A stretch of 64,000 nt of DNA from an uncultured Lachnospiraceae bacterium. Lineage in GTDB: Bacteria; Bacillota; Clostridia; Lachnospirales; Lachnospiraceae. Made by a program: the position numbers and the translations under genes. Every line of letters starts with the position of its first letter. Position 1 is the stretch's first letter. This document shows, in pieces, positions 26,480 to 35,932 of this stretch. Location: contig CANDGI010000014.1 in assembly GCA_947384285.1 (NCBI GenBank), positions 1-64,000 of the forward strand. Reading direction: 5' to 3'. Under the pieces are notes generated by a model that did not search any database, had not been told where the DNA came from, and worked only from the letters and a program-made list of their open reading frames with translations.

Positions 26480-26917
26480 CTAGTAGTCCTCTTCCTCTTC
26501 TTCCTCACTGATATCATTTTTGGGCTTCTCCAGCCCTTCAATCTTGATTCCATTTTTCTCTGCATAATCCCAAAGGGCTGCATGGATGGCTTCTTCCGCC
26601 AACAGGGAACAATGCACCTTCACCGGGGGAAGTCCGTCCAGCGCTTCCATAACCGCTTTGTTGGTTACCTGCAATGCTTCCTGGATGGTTTTGCCCTTTA
26701 CCAGCTCTGTGGCCATTGAGCTGGTTGCAACAGCCGCACCGCAGCCAAAGGTCTTAAATTTTACATCCTGAATAACCCCATTGTCATCAATGTCCAAAAA
26801 AATACGCATGATATCGCCGCATTTGGCGTTTCCCACGGTCCCAATGCCGCTGGCATTTTCAATTTCTCCCACATTTCTTGGATTCTTAAAATGATCCATT
26901 ACTTTTTCACTATACAT
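26480..26917 (-). CDS. iscU: Fe-S cluster scaffold, NifU/IscU type
   Basis: This 145-residue scaffold keeps the three ligand cysteines, C33 (NAKCGD), C59 (TFGCGA) and C103 (VHCSLL), and the Asp after the first (D35), a ligand that stabilises the bound cluster. It assembles Fe-S clusters with sulfur from IscS. The C-terminus ends in an unusually acidic tail (SEEEEEEDY). It lies between iscS (68 bases) and mnmA. Confidence 0.92.
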   Translation of the reverse strand: MYSEKVMDHFKNPRNVGEIENASGIGTVGNAKCGDIMRIFLDIDDNGVIQDVKFKTFGCGAAVATSSMATELVKGKTIQEALQVTNKAVMEALDGLPPVKVHCSLLAEEAIHAALWDYAEKNGIKIEGLEKPKNDISEEEEEEDY

Positions 26918-26985
26918 TGTTTTTCCTCCAGATGATTCTATTTTGTATCTTACCTCATAGCTGTGCTTCTATGCATAAACCAAGT

Positions 26986-28170
26986 TCAGCCATTATGCTT
27001 TTTCTTGTAATCCTCATACAAGGGGGACATTTCCCGAAGCTGCCCTACAATTTCCTTGATTGCCTCCACGGTATAGTCAATGTCTTCCTTTGTGGTATCC
27101 TCGCCTAAGGTCAGCCGCAGGGAACCATGGGCAATCTCATGGGGCAAGCCGATGGCCAAAAGCACATGGGACGGATCCAGGGAGCCGGAGGTGCATGCGG
27201 AACCGGAAGAACCGCAGATTCCTTTCATATCCAGCATAATCAGCAGAGATTCCCCTTCCACAAACTGGAAACAGAAATTTGCATTATTGGGCAGGCGGCT
27301 GGTTCTATCCCCATTCACTCTGGTGAAGGGAACCTCCTTCAGAACTCTGTCCATCAGGTAATCCCTCAGTTCCCGTTCCTTCCTTGTGCGCTCTTCCATA
27401 TTGGCAGCCGCCAATTCCACTGCTTTCCCAAACCCTACAATCCCCGGCACGTTTTCTGTACCTGCCCGGCGTTTCCGCTCCTGCGCGCCGCCATGGACAA
27501 AAGAACGGATTTTAATGCCCTTTCGAATGTAAAGGAATCCAATGCCTTTGGGCCCGTTCAGCTTATGTCCGCTGCTGCTTAACATATCAATATTTAATGC
27601 GTCCACATCAATGGGCACCTGCCCGAATGCCTGTACCGCATCCGTATGGAACAGCACGCCGTGTTCTCTTGCGATTTTCCCAATCTCTGCCACAGGCTCT
27701 ATGGTTCCGATTTCATTATTGGCAAACATAATAGAAATCAAAATGGTATCCGGCCGGATGGCCTTTTTCAGCTCTTCCAATTTCACCACGCCAAATTCAT
27801 CCACATCCAGGCAGGTGACCTCAAATCCATTCTGCTCCAGCCACTGGCAGGTATGGAGCACTGCGTGGTGCTCAATCTTGCTGGTGATAATATGCTTGCC
27901 TTTGCCCTGGTAAGCCTCCGCTGTCGCCTTGATGGCCCAGTTGTCGGCCTCGCTTCCCCCGGCAGTAAAATAAACCTCATTTTCTTTGGCGCCGATGGCA
28001 TTTGCAATGATTTCCCTTGCATGGGACACCGCTTCCTTGCTCTTTGCTCCAAACTCGTAAACCGTTGACGCATTTCCATAAAATTCTGAAAAATACGGAA
28101 GCATTGCTTCCACTACCTCCGGTGCTGTCTTTGTCGTTGCTGCATTATCCAGATAAATCATTTTTCCCAT
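26986..28170 (-). CDS. iscS: cysteine desulfurase, NifS/IscS type
   Basis: This 394-residue pyridoxal-phosphate enzyme has the Lys in SSGHKLNGPKGIGF, His in GSEADNWAIK-type binding, and the catalytic Cys loop GSSGSACTSGSLDPSHVL. It takes sulfur from cysteine and passes it to IscU and MnmA. The N-terminus MIYLDNAATTK is typical. It follows iscR after a 180-base non-coding gap. Confidence 0.95.
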   Translation of the reverse strand: MGKMIYLDNAATTKTAPEVVEAMLPYFSEFYGNASTVYEFGAKSKEAVSHAREIIANAIGAKENEVYFTAGGSEADNWAIKATAEAYQGKGKHIITSKIEHHAVLHTCQWLEQNGFEVTCLDVDEFGVVKLEELKKAIRPDTILISIMFANNEIGTIEPVAEIGKIAREHGVLFHTDAVQAFGQVPIDVDALNIDMLSSSGHKLNGPKGIGFLYIRKGIKIRSFVHGGAQERKRRAGTENVPGIVGFGKAVELAAANMEERTRKERELRDYLMDRVLKEVPFTRVNGDRTSRLPNNANFCFQFVEGESLLIMLDMKGICGSSGSACTSGSLDPSHVLLAIGLPHEIAHGSLRLTLGEDTTKEDIDYTVEAIKEIVGQLREMSPLYEDYKKKHNG

Positions 28171-28351
28171 GTTTCACACCTCTATTATTAAATTTTAAAT
28201 CTGCATTTAATCTTGATCCACTCATTTTCCCAGCCTCATGCTCCGCCTGCTGCCGAGATTTTCCATAAATTCCATCCAAAATTTCCTTTAACGCCAGCGC
28301 TCTCCTGACCTTGTGTCCCGCCTATTGCCAGAAGGCTCATAGAGCGCTTGG
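28171..28351 (-). other. iscR-iscS gap with inverted repeat
   Basis: No gene is seen. On the minus strand AGCGCTCT, just after the iscR stop, can pair with AGAGCGCT about 50 bases on. The hairpin lacks a T-tract and may process or stabilise the mRNA. GAGGTG precedes iscS. Confidence 0.35.
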
Positions 28352-28774
28352 CTAGGACATCTCATGGCTGCTTCTTACCAATTCTCCGATATAAATATTA
28401 TCCACAGTCTCATTGATACTGTCATTTATCTTTTTCCAGACAATTTTGCTGACACACTGGGATGAGCTGCTGCACTGCTGGCTGTTGTCTATGCCCGCAC
28501 ATTCTACCGGGGTTAAATCCCCCTCCAATGCCCTTAACACTTCGCCTACCGAAATTTCATCCACAGGCTTTGCAACCGTATATCCGCCGTTGACGCCCCG
28601 GACGCTTTTTACAAGGCCAGCCTTCTTCAGCTTCGCCATAAGCTGTTCCAAATAGCTGATTGAAATTTCCTGGCGTTCTGCAATGCTGTTCAAAGAAACA
28701 GGCCGCTCCTCTCCACAGACTGCCAAATCGATAAACGCTCTCAGCCCATATCTTCCTTTTGTCGATAATTTCAA
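28352..28774 (-). CDS. iscR: Rrf2-family Fe-S regulator (IscR-like)
   Basis: This 140-residue protein starts LSTKGRYGLRAFIDLA, the Rrf2 signature, with a winged helix including SISYLEQLMAKLKKAGLV. Three cysteines (VECAG, QQCSS, SQCVS) in the cluster-binding loop match the spacing of IscR ligands. It probably senses Fe-S status and controls iscS, iscU and mnmA. The start is TTG at 28774 after GAGGTGAGAAC. An operator-like palindrome overlaps its promoter. Confidence 0.88.
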   Translation of the reverse strand: MKLSTKGRYGLRAFIDLAVCGEERPVSLNSIAERQEISISYLEQLMAKLKKAGLVKSVRGVNGGYTVAKPVDEISVGEVLRALEGDLTPVECAGIDNSQQCSSSSQCVSKIVWKKINDSINETVDNIYIGELVRSSHEMS

Positions 28775-28798
28775 GTTCTCACCTCGTTCCGGATAAAT

Positions 28799-28861
28799 CC
28801 CGAGTATTTTAGTCGGGTTTTATCACAGCAGAATAATATCATGATTTTATTCTGCTGTCAA
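28799..28861 (-). promoter_or_regulatory. iscR promoter with two palindromic operators
   Basis: Read on the minus strand, TTGACA (28856-28861) and TATTAT (28833-28838) are 17 bases apart. CCCGACTAAAATACTCGGG (28799-28817) is an Rrf2-type palindrome just downstream of the -10. A second perfect inverted repeat (CAGCAGAATAA and its complement, 10-base loop) spans the promoter itself. Autoregulation is likely. Confidence 0.75.
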
Positions 28862-28970
28862 GTCCATTTTTTATGTATCCTTTCCAGGCGCTTTTCCTGC
28901 AAAAAACAGGCATTTTGTCTTGCTTTTTTTCATACATTAAAATAATCTTGTATTGAAATTTGGAGACCAT

Positions 28971-30308
28971 ATGAACTTAAAACCCCTGCGCAGCCATCCA
29001 TTGATTACCGGAACACTGCTTCTAACACTGTCGGGACTGCTTTCCCGGCTCATCGGCTTTTTTTATAGAATATTCCTTTCCCAGAAAATTGGTGCAGAGG
29101 GAATGGGAATTTACCAGCTTACCTTTCCCATCCACGTACTCACCATCTCCCTGACCTCCTCTGCCATACAGACCGCCATTTCCAGGTTTGTTGCCCAGGC
29201 TGCCAGCTCAAGCTGCAACGAGCCTGGCTTTCATTCCCCTGCCTGCCAGAAATCCTTCGCAAATGAAAGATGCTACTTAACGGCGGGGCTTATATTGTCC
29301 TTATCCCTTTCCTTCTGCTGTACCATTTTTTTATACCGCTTTGCTGATTTGGCCGCAGTGCGTTTCCTGGAAGAGCCCAGGTGCGCCCCGCTTCTCCAGA
29401 TTCTTGCGCTCACTATCCCTTTTGCATCCATCCACGCCTGCATCAACGGTTACTTTTACGGCCTGAAAAAAACATTCGTCCCTGCCTCCTCTCAGTTGAT
29501 CGAACAAATAGTCCGGGTCGCCAGCGTATGGCTGTTCTTCGAGATTTCCATGGAAAAACATCATGCCATCTCCTTAAACCTGGTCATCTGGGGCATGGTT
29601 GCAGGGGAGCTTGCCGCCGTCCTGTTTTCTATTAGTTTCCTGCGCCTAAAAAAGCACCGGGGAAGCAGGCTTTTGGCTGTGAAACAGATTTTCTGCATGT
29701 CGCTGCCCTTAAGCGCCAACCGTGTCCTGGTCAATCTGCTTCAAAGCATGGAAGCGGTTATGATTCCAGGGCAGTTACGGCAATACGGTTATTCCAGCTC
29801 CGAATCCTTAAGCGTCTACGGCATCCTGACCGGAATGGCATTGCCTATGGTGCTGTTCCCCTCTGTACTTACCAATTCCGTGTCCGTCATGCTGCTTCCG
29901 GCAATTGCAGAGGCGCAGGAAAAAAAAGAGCACCGTTACATCCTCACGTTAATCAAAAGAACCTGCCTCTACAGCCTTCTTCTAGGATTTGGATGCACGC
30001 TGCTGTTTTTAGTTTTGGGCCGATGGATGGGAAACTTCCTGTTTGGAAATGACCTTGCCGGAACCTTTATTGTTATTCTTGGATGGATCTGCCCCTTTTT
30101 GTATCTTTCCACCACGCTGCACAGTATCTTAAACGGCCTTGGGAAAACCACTACCACATTTTTCCTAAATGTCATGGGCCTTAGCATCCGAATCGGATTC
30201 GTACTGTTCATTATCCCCATAGCAGGAATCAAAGGCTACCTGTGGGGGCTTTTAGCCAGCCAGGCCATGATGGCGGCAGGGGCGCTGCTTTTCCTTGTCA
30301 AAAAATAG
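28971..30308 (+). CDS. SpoVB-like lipid-linked sugar flippase
   Basis: This 445-residue protein has about 14 membrane segments and the family start LLTLSGLLSRLIGFFYRIF then SQKIGAEGMGIYQL. It belongs to the MVF/PST flippases, close to stage V sporulation protein B, which move lipid-linked sugars for spore cortex or envelope building. The ATG at 28971 has GGAGA four bases upstream. The TTG at 28953 is less likely. It is convergent with the next gene, with only nine bases between the stops. Confidence 0.85.
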   Translation: MNLKPLRSHPLITGTLLLTLSGLLSRLIGFFYRIFLSQKIGAEGMGIYQLTFPIHVLTISLTSSAIQTAISRFVAQAASSSCNEPGFHSPACQKSFANERCYLTAGLILSLSLSFCCTIFLYRFADLAAVRFLEEPRCAPLLQILALTIPFASIHACINGYFYGLKKTFVPASSQLIEQIVRVASVWLFFEISMEKHHAISLNLVIWGMVAGELAAVLFSISFLRLKKHRGSRLLAVKQIFCMSLPLSANRVLVNLLQSMEAVMIPGQLRQYGYSSSESLSVYGILTGMALPMVLFPSVLTNSVSVMLLPAIAEAQEKKEHRYILTLIKRTCLYSLLLGFGCTLLFLVLGRWMGNFLFGNDLAGTFIVILGWICPFLYLSTTLHSILNGLGKTTTTFFLNVMGLSIRIGFVLFIIPIAGIKGYLWGLLASQAMMAAGALLFLVKK

Positions 30309-30317
30309 AATCCTGTT

Positions 30318-31439
30318 TTAAAATTTCCGGAATTCGTTGATATCATCCACCAATTCCCGGATACAGCGAATCTGATTGTCAAACACGCCCGCCTGGTAGA
30401 GATTGATTAAAATCATCCCTGCCGGCACCGCGGTAATCATTCCTGCAATGCTGCTGATTTTATAACCGATATACATAAAAAACAATGTTGCCAGAGGATT
30501 CATTCCAATGGTATCCCCCACGATTTTCGGCTGGATTACCTGGCGCACCACCTGGGTCACAGCATAGAGTATGAGCAGGCCAATTGCCATCTGGTAGTCG
30601 CCGGACAAAACCTTTATGACTGCCCAAGGCCATAACACCGTTCCAGTCCCAAAGAATGGCAGCATGTCAAGAAATGCAATCAAAAAAGCCACCAGCAGCA
30701 CATAATCTACTTTCAGGATAAAAAGCCCCAGCACCAGCAGCACATAAACCACTCCCATAATTTTAAACTGGGCTTTAAAATATCCGCCCACCACCCGCTT
30801 TAAATCATGGATGACCCCGGTTACCCTGTCCCAAATACCTGCAGGCACGGCTTTTTTTATCTCAAGCAGAATCTTGTCCCTCTCCGCGATGAAAAAATAG
30901 GCGGAGAGAATGCTCATGATAATGGCAATCAAGGTTCCTGGCACATTTTTCGCAAAATTGCCTGCAGCCGCAAAGGTGGGCTCGCCGATTTTCTGAATCA
31001 GGTCGCTGACATATCCGGTAAAATCCGCGGAAACCTCCCGGATGTTATCCTGGGTGTCCTTGGGCAGCCGTTCATAAAACACTTGCAGGTTCTGTCCAAT
31101 CTCTTCAAAATCCTCCTGGAGATTGGCATACATCTGGGGAAGGTTTGTAATCAGATTCCCGGTTTCCACAACCAAACGGGAAACTGCCAGATATCCAAGC
31201 CCAATCACCGCTGCAAGCACCCCGATGATAATCATCATAGAGCTGTGTCTTCTTATGATTTTCAGCTTTCTCTCCAAAAGGCGTACCAACGGATTGGCAA
31301 TCATAGAGATAATCCACCCAATGACGAAGGGCATAAAAAATACCAACAGCTTTGGAAAAATAAAACAAAGACATACGATGGTAAACAATGCCACCAACAA
31401 ATTTACTAAGATTTTCAAATACTTTGTAGACTGCTTCAT
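30318..31439 (-). CDS. AI-2E/YtvI-family membrane permease
   Basis: This 373-residue protein has eight predicted membrane segments in the UPF0118 pattern: GWIISMIANPLVRLLERKLK at the N-terminal region, a periplasmic helical part (about 85-160), and DMLPFFGTGTVLWPWAVIKV in the core. Sporulating Firmicutes carry YtvI of this kind. Other members have been linked to AI-2 or ion export. The function here is not determined. It is downstream of the parvulin gene (37 bases) and may share its transcript. Confidence 0.82.
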   Translation of the reverse strand: MKQSTKYLKILVNLLVALFTIVCLCFIFPKLLVFFMPFVIGWIISMIANPLVRLLERKLKIIRRHSSMMIIIGVLAAVIGLGYLAVSRLVVETGNLITNLPQMYANLQEDFEEIGQNLQVFYERLPKDTQDNIREVSADFTGYVSDLIQKIGEPTFAAAGNFAKNVPGTLIAIIMSILSAYFFIAERDKILLEIKKAVPAGIWDRVTGVIHDLKRVVGGYFKAQFKIMGVVYVLLVLGLFILKVDYVLLVAFLIAFLDMLPFFGTGTVLWPWAVIKVLSGDYQMAIGLLILYAVTQVVRQVIQPKIVGDTIGMNPLATLFFMYIGYKISSIAGMITAVPAGMILINLYQAGVFDNQIRCIRELVDDINEFRKF

Positions 31440-31476
31440 GTTACTGCTCCTGGTTTCTGCAATTCCTTACACGTTT

Positions 31477-32226
31477 CTACCATTCCTTACGCTCTACCCC
31501 ATAAGAAGCCTCCAGTTCTTTTACCTTGGCATCATAAGCTTCCTGCTGTTTTCCCTGGATTAACTGCTGATGAATCTGAGCCTGCACCTGTTCAAAGGGA
31601 CGTTTTGACGCTTCTTTCTTATCCTCCACCAGAATCAGATGGAAACCAAACTGGGTCTTTACCGGCCCTGTGACTTTGCCGATTTCCCCGTCAAAAGCGG
31701 CCTTTTCGAATTCCGGCACCATCTGGCCCCTGGTAAAATAACCCAAATCACCGCCTTTGTCCTTGGAGGGGCAGGTAGAATATTTCCTGGCTGCCTCCTC
31801 AAAGCTAAGGCCTTGTCCCAGTTCTTCCTGCACCTTCGCCATCTGTTCTTTTGTGTCCGTCAGGATATGCTTTGCGCTTACCTGCTCTTTCTCCGCAAAC
31901 ATTCCCGGGTTTTCCTCATAAAACTTCTTTTCCTCTTCTTCGGTGGTTTTGATTCCCTCAATAACGCTGGTAGCCGCCATATGGCTTGCCAGCTCCACCT
32001 TCACCTTCTCCACCATCTCCTCATATTCCTTGGATGCAGTAATCCCCTCTTCCACTGCCATCTTATGAAACAGATGGAAGGCAATCAGCTGATCCAACAC
32101 CTGCTGCTTTGCCTGGGGGTTTGACATATAAATCTGCTGCTCCGGCGGATAATTGCTGATTAAATTGTTCAGCTCCTGCTCCGTAATCTCGTGTCCCGCT
32201 GCTACTGCTAAAATTTTCTCACTCAT
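31477..32226 (-). CDS. cytoplasmic parvulin-type peptidylprolyl isomerase
   Basis: This 249-residue protein has an N-terminal SurA-like helical part with NPQAKQQVLDQLIAFHLF. The parvulin domain (about 115-205) has SAKHILTDTKEQ, STCPSKDKGGDLGYFTRGQM and TQFGFHLILVEDKK. There is no signal peptide or lipobox, so it works in the cytoplasm, unlike PrsA. It isomerises prolyl bonds, possibly aiding folding near the ribosome. Confidence 0.88.
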   Translation of the reverse strand: MSEKILAVAAGHEITEQELNNLISNYPPEQQIYMSNPQAKQQVLDQLIAFHLFHKMAVEEGITASKEYEEMVEKVKVELASHMAATSVIEGIKTTEEEEKKFYEENPGMFAEKEQVSAKHILTDTKEQMAKVQEELGQGLSFEEAARKYSTCPSKDKGGDLGYFTRGQMVPEFEKAAFDGEIGKVTGPVKTQFGFHLILVEDKKEASKRPFEQVQAQIHQQLIQGKQQEAYDAKVKELEASYGVERKEW

Positions 32227-32426
32227 GTTTTCTGCGCTTTTGCGCTTCCTTTCTATATAGTTAAATTTAATTTTATTTTTGTTGCCGCATCATTTTTCTC
32301 CTGCCATTAACTGATAGCTCATGAGCAGCCTTGAGAGGGCACATGAGCCGCTCCGCTGATGCGCACTTCCTGGCGCATATCTTATCTGGCGATATTATAC
32401 CATAAAAACAACTGCTTCGTAAAGCT
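32227..32426 (-). promoter_or_regulatory. parvulin gene promoter and structured leader
   Basis: On the minus strand a TATAAT in GGTATAATATCGCC lies 30 or so bases after the znuB stop, with TTTACG 18 bases before. The leader of about 150 bases can fold at ATGCGC/GCGCAT and at GCTCATG/CATGAGC. It has no ORF of note. The start codon follows AGAAAGGAAGCG. Confidence 0.45.
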
Positions 32427-33239
32427 TTACAAATTATGCTTCCTTCCCCAGCCATACGTGGCAAAATAAATGATAGAAGCAAAAATCACAATGGCCGGCC
32501 CTGTGGCCACATTCACATAATAGGAAATCACAAGCCCAAGCACACCGGAAAACATAGAAAATAAAATGGAAAAGAAATGGTATTCCCGCATATTTCCAGA
32601 AATATTCCGGGCAGAAGCCGCTGGAAGAATCAAAAGTGCATTGATAATCAGGATTCCCACCCACTGAATGGATACCATAACAATCAACGCTGTCAAAACA
32701 GCAAACAAGTTTTCCATCCATGCCGCAGAAATACGGCGGCTTCCTGCCAAAGTCCGGTTCAGGCTCACTGCCAAAAGCTTGTTAAAGCCAAGCCCCCAAA
32801 ATACAATCGTAACCGCAAAAATAAAAACAAGATATATGATTTCCTGTGGTGTGATGCTTAGGATATCCCCCACCAAAATGCTGGAATACTTGCTGAAATT
32901 CCCGCCTTTTGATAAGATTGCCAGCCCAAGGGCAATGCTGCAGGAGGAAAATACAGAAATGACGGTATCCGTAGACGCTTCCACACGGCTGCTGATTTGG
33001 TTTAAAAGCAACGCAAATACGATGGCAAATACCGCCATGGAAATGTTGGTATCCTTCACGCCAAATACCACGCCCACTGCGATTCCTGTCAGCGCCGAAT
33101 GGCCTAATGCATCGGAAAAAAAGGCCATTTTCCGGTTGACAATCATTGTTCCCATGATTCCGAATAAAGGCGCAATAATCAAAACTGCCAGAAAGGCAGA
33201 TTTCATAAAATCATATTGCAGCCAGGAAAATATCTCCAT
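32427..33239 (-). CDS. znuB: metal ABC transporter permease (ZnuB-type)
   Basis: The start at 33239 follows AAGGAGAGAAA and gives 270 residues. The ABC-3 permease pattern is clear: MKSAFLAVLIIAPLFGIMGT near the start, FFSDALGHSALTGIAVG (the conserved loop that meets the ATPase) and ISVQWVGILIINALLI. It has about nine membrane segments. With the ATPase and binding protein upstream it forms an importer of Zn2+ or Mn2+. The longer frame to 33341 has no ribosome site. Confidence 0.9.
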   Translation of the reverse strand: MEIFSWLQYDFMKSAFLAVLIIAPLFGIMGTMIVNRKMAFFSDALGHSALTGIAVGVVFGVKDTNISMAVFAIVFALLLNQISSRVEASTDTVISVFSSCSIALGLAILSKGGNFSKYSSILVGDILSITPQEIIYLVFIFAVTIVFWGLGFNKLLAVSLNRTLAGSRRISAAWMENLFAVLTALIVMVSIQWVGILIINALLILPAASARNISGNMREYHFFSILFSMFSGVLGLVISYYVNVATGPAIVIFASIIYFATYGWGRKHNL

Positions 33240-33398
33240 TTTCTCTCCTTCCCCTTTCCACCCATAATACCAGCGCTGCAACGAACAATTTATCTTTGAG
33301 ATACGCAGGCCGCTGGCGGACGCGCTGTGTATGGAATGCAAACTGTTCGCTTTATTGCTAACACAAATCTTTTACTATTTTTATATGCAAAAGATATT

Positions 33399-34127
33399 TT
33401 AATGAAATACCTGGGCAAACTCCTGGCTTTGGAATACTTCTTTTACGCTTCCCTGCCGCAGTACTGTTTTATCCAGAAGTATTACTTTATCTGCATACCG
33501 CTTTACATACTCCAAATCGTGGGAAATCAAAATAATTGCCAAGTCGTAATGCTCTTTCAGCTGATAAATGGTCTGATAAAAAAGCTCCATGCCCTTCTGG
33601 TCAATCCCGGATACCGGCTCATCCAGCAAAAGCAGGTTGGGGGAATCCATAATTGCCATGGAGAGCAATACCCGCTGCAGCTCGCCGCCAGACAAATTGC
33701 AGACCTGATGGTTTAGCAGATGATCCGCCTGAAATATTTTCAGGCACTCTAACATGCGCTCCTTCATCTTTTTGCTCTTCTTCAAAAATACTGGGACATT
33801 GCTGTGGTAAGCGGCAATCATATCATAGACGCTGACCGGAGTCTGCTTCTCAATATTCAGATTTTGGGGCACATAACCAATCTTAAGCTTTTGAATCCTG
33901 CCATTTTCCCTGTCTTTAAACTCAATGATCCCGGTATGGGGCATTTCTCCTAAGACTGCCCGGATTAAGGTGGATTTCCCGGCGCCATTCCTGCCAATCA
34001 CCGCATTCAGGCTGCCGCAGTGGATGTGCAGGTTGATATCCTTAAGAATCTCCTGCTGCCCTAAAACCACGCCTAAGTGTTTTACCTTAATGCAATGCAG
34101 CCCGCAGGGCTTAATCATTTTCCGCAT
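33399..34127 (-). CDS. znuC: metal ABC transporter ATPase (ZnuC-type)
   Basis: This 242-residue ATPase starts at 34127 (GGAGGTGGAAAG upstream). It has Walker A IGRNGAGKST, signature NLSGGELQRVLLSMAIM, Walker B LLLLDEPVSGID and the His switch ILISHDLEY. It drives uptake through ZnuB. The gene sits between the binding-protein and permease genes. An upstream in-frame extension to 34202 lacks a ribosome site. Confidence 0.92.
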   Translation of the reverse strand: MRKMIKPCGLHCIKVKHLGVVLGQQEILKDINLHIHCGSLNAVIGRNGAGKSTLIRAVLGEMPHTGIIEFKDRENGRIQKLKIGYVPQNLNIEKQTPVSVYDMIAAYHSNVPVFLKKSKKMKERMLECLKIFQADHLLNHQVCNLSGGELQRVLLSMAIMDSPNLLLLDEPVSGIDQKGMELFYQTIYQLKEHYDLAIILISHDLEYVKRYADKVILLDKTVLRQGSVKEVFQSQEFAQVFH

Positions 34128-34209
34128 CTTTCCACCTCCATTTAAAGCATCCCCAGCTTTTGGAGCCTGTGATTTCTCGCTCCGCAGGGTCTCTCCTTTC
34201 AAAATACGC

Positions 34210-35130
34210 CTACTGCAATGCCCGCTTCATAATATCAATATTTTTCTGCATACCCTCAAGATAGCTGTCCTTGTCATAGGCGCCCCGCACCAGCGTATCC
34301 AGGTAATATACCTTGCTGCCCGTTTCTTTTTCCACGGTCTTTCCCATGTCTTTTCCATATAATTCTTCCGCAAGGATAACCGACACCTGGTTTTTCTCAA
34401 TCTCTTCCAGCAAATCTGCAGCCTCCCCGGCGCCCACCTGGCGTTCCTCGTCCAAATCCAGGCAGTAAACCGCCGAGAGCCCATATTGCTCCGCTACGTA
34501 TTCGTATGCTTCATGGAAAACCACCACATTCTCCCCATCCGGCAGCGCGTCCTTTATTTCCTCTATCTGGCTGGAAAGAAGCTCTATCTTTTCACAGTAA
34601 GCACTGGCATTTTCCTGATAAAGGCTGGCATTTCCGCTGTCCATCCCACTGACAGCATCCGCAATATTCTCCACCATCCCGGCATAGACCTGGGTATCCA
34701 TCCACCCATGCGCGTTTGCTTCCAGCAAAGGAAGGCCTTCCGTGGCCATCCGAATAGAAAGATTCGGATACGACTTCCCTATATCCGCCAAAAATCCCTC
34801 AATTCCGCCTCCGTTTACCAAAAATAAATCTGCCTTTGATAATGTTATCATATCCTGGGGTGTCAGTTGGTAATCATGCATACATCCAGTCTGGGGTTCG
34901 CTGAGATTCTCCAAAATCACTTCTCCGCTGCCGTCCACAATATTTCTTGCAGCAATATAAATCGGGTAAAAAGAAGTCACAATCCTTATTTTATCGGTAT
35001 CCCTCTCCCCTTTTTCCAGATTCAAATATATCTTTGTAAAAATACCGCCTGCCAAAGTTATGGCAAGCAGCATCCAAAATACAAACACATATTTATTTTT
35101 TCCCACGCTTTTTTTCACGTTTCTTCCCAC
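34210..35130 (-). CDS. znuA: metal ABC transporter binding protein (ZnuA-type)
   Basis: This 306-residue protein has an N-terminal membrane helix (FVFWMLLAITLAGGIF) without a lipobox Cys. The metal-binding His residues fall in CMHDYQLTP, NAHGWMD and VFHEAYEY, and a final Glu/Asp in LAEELYGKD. These match cluster A-I binding proteins. The usual His-rich loop is absent, so it may serve Zn2+ or Mn2+. The start is GTG at 35130, inside the last 38 bases of engB. The ribosome site is weak, suggesting translational coupling. Confidence 0.88.
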   Translation of the reverse strand: MGRNVKKSVGKNKYVFVFWMLLAITLAGGIFTKIYLNLEKGERDTDKIRIVTSFYPIYIAARNIVDGSGEVILENLSEPQTGCMHDYQLTPQDMITLSKADLFLVNGGGIEGFLADIGKSYPNLSIRMATEGLPLLEANAHGWMDTQVYAGMVENIADAVSGMDSGNASLYQENASAYCEKIELLSSQIEEIKDALPDGENVVVFHEAYEYVAEQYGLSAVYCLDLDEERQVGAGEAADLLEEIEKNQVSVILAEELYGKDMGKTVEKETGSKVYYLDTLVRGAYDKDSYLEGMQKNIDIMKRALQ

Positions 35131-35932
35131 TCTTCTTTTCCTGCTTCTTTATATGCTTTTTCCGTATCTTTACTTTTGCAGGCTTTCCATCTTTTCTTTC
35201 TGATAAATTATTTTCCTGCATTTTTGAGGAATCATTTCCCTGCATATCTGCAGGATTTTCTTCACAATCTGAATTTTCTGAAAGATCCTTTTCTTCTTTT
35301 GCAGGATCCGTGGCCTTTTTTGTCAGTTTTTCCTGGGATTCCTCCTGGAAGCCCAGCATTTCATCTATAAAGTCCCAGATTTCATCTCTGCCCTGCTTTG
35401 TCAAGGCGGAGTAAGGAAATACTTTGGTTCCCGGCTTCACATGCAGCCCTTCCCGCAGCATCTTAATATGCTTTGGCACCTGGCTTCGATTGATTTTATC
35501 CAGCTTGGTTGCAATGATAATCGGATCAAATCCCTGATAAACAACCCATTCATACATCTGCTTGTCATTGGCAGAGGGTTCATGGCGAATATCAATCAAC
35601 AAAAAAACTGCCTGAATCTGGCCAGAAGCATGAAGATAATTTTCAATCATCTTTCCCCATTTCTCTTTCTCCTTCAGGGGAACCTTGGCATACCCATATC
35701 CTGGCAAATCCACAAAATACATCTTTTGATTGATATTATAGTAATTGATTGTCTGGGTCTTTCCTGGCTGTGCCGAGGTCCGCGCCAGGGACTTCCGGTT
35801 CATCAGCCCATTGATCAGCGAAGACTTGCCAACATTGGATTTGCCTGCAAAAGCCACTTCCGGCTTATCCGTTATGGGCAGCTTGCTTGTGATTCCGCAT
35901 ACCATTTCCAACTCTACTGATTTAATGAGCAT
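35093..35932 (-). CDS. engB: ribosome biogenesis GTPase EngB (YsxC/YihA)
   Basis: From the ATG at 35932 this is 279 residues. It has G1 GKSNVGKSS, G2 in NRKSLARTSAQPGKTQ, G3 VDLPGYGYA and G4 ATKLDKI. It helps assemble the 50S subunit. The core ends near residue 200. An extra tail of about 80 residues is acidic, then very Lys-rich (KIRKKHIKKQEKKSGKKREK), which is unusual and may bind rRNA. Its start overlaps the lon stop by 11 bases. Its end overlaps znuA. Confidence 0.92.
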   Translation of the reverse strand: MLIKSVELEMVCGITSKLPITDKPEVAFAGKSNVGKSSLINGLMNRKSLARTSAQPGKTQTINYYNINQKMYFVDLPGYGYAKVPLKEKEKWGKMIENYLHASGQIQAVFLLIDIRHEPSANDKQMYEWVVYQGFDPIIIATKLDKINRSQVPKHIKMLREGLHVKPGTKVFPYSALTKQGRDEIWDFIDEMLGFQEESQEKLTKKATDPAKEEKDLSENSDCEENPADMQGNDSSKMQENNLSERKDGKPAKVKIRKKHIKKQEKKSGKKREKKRGKK

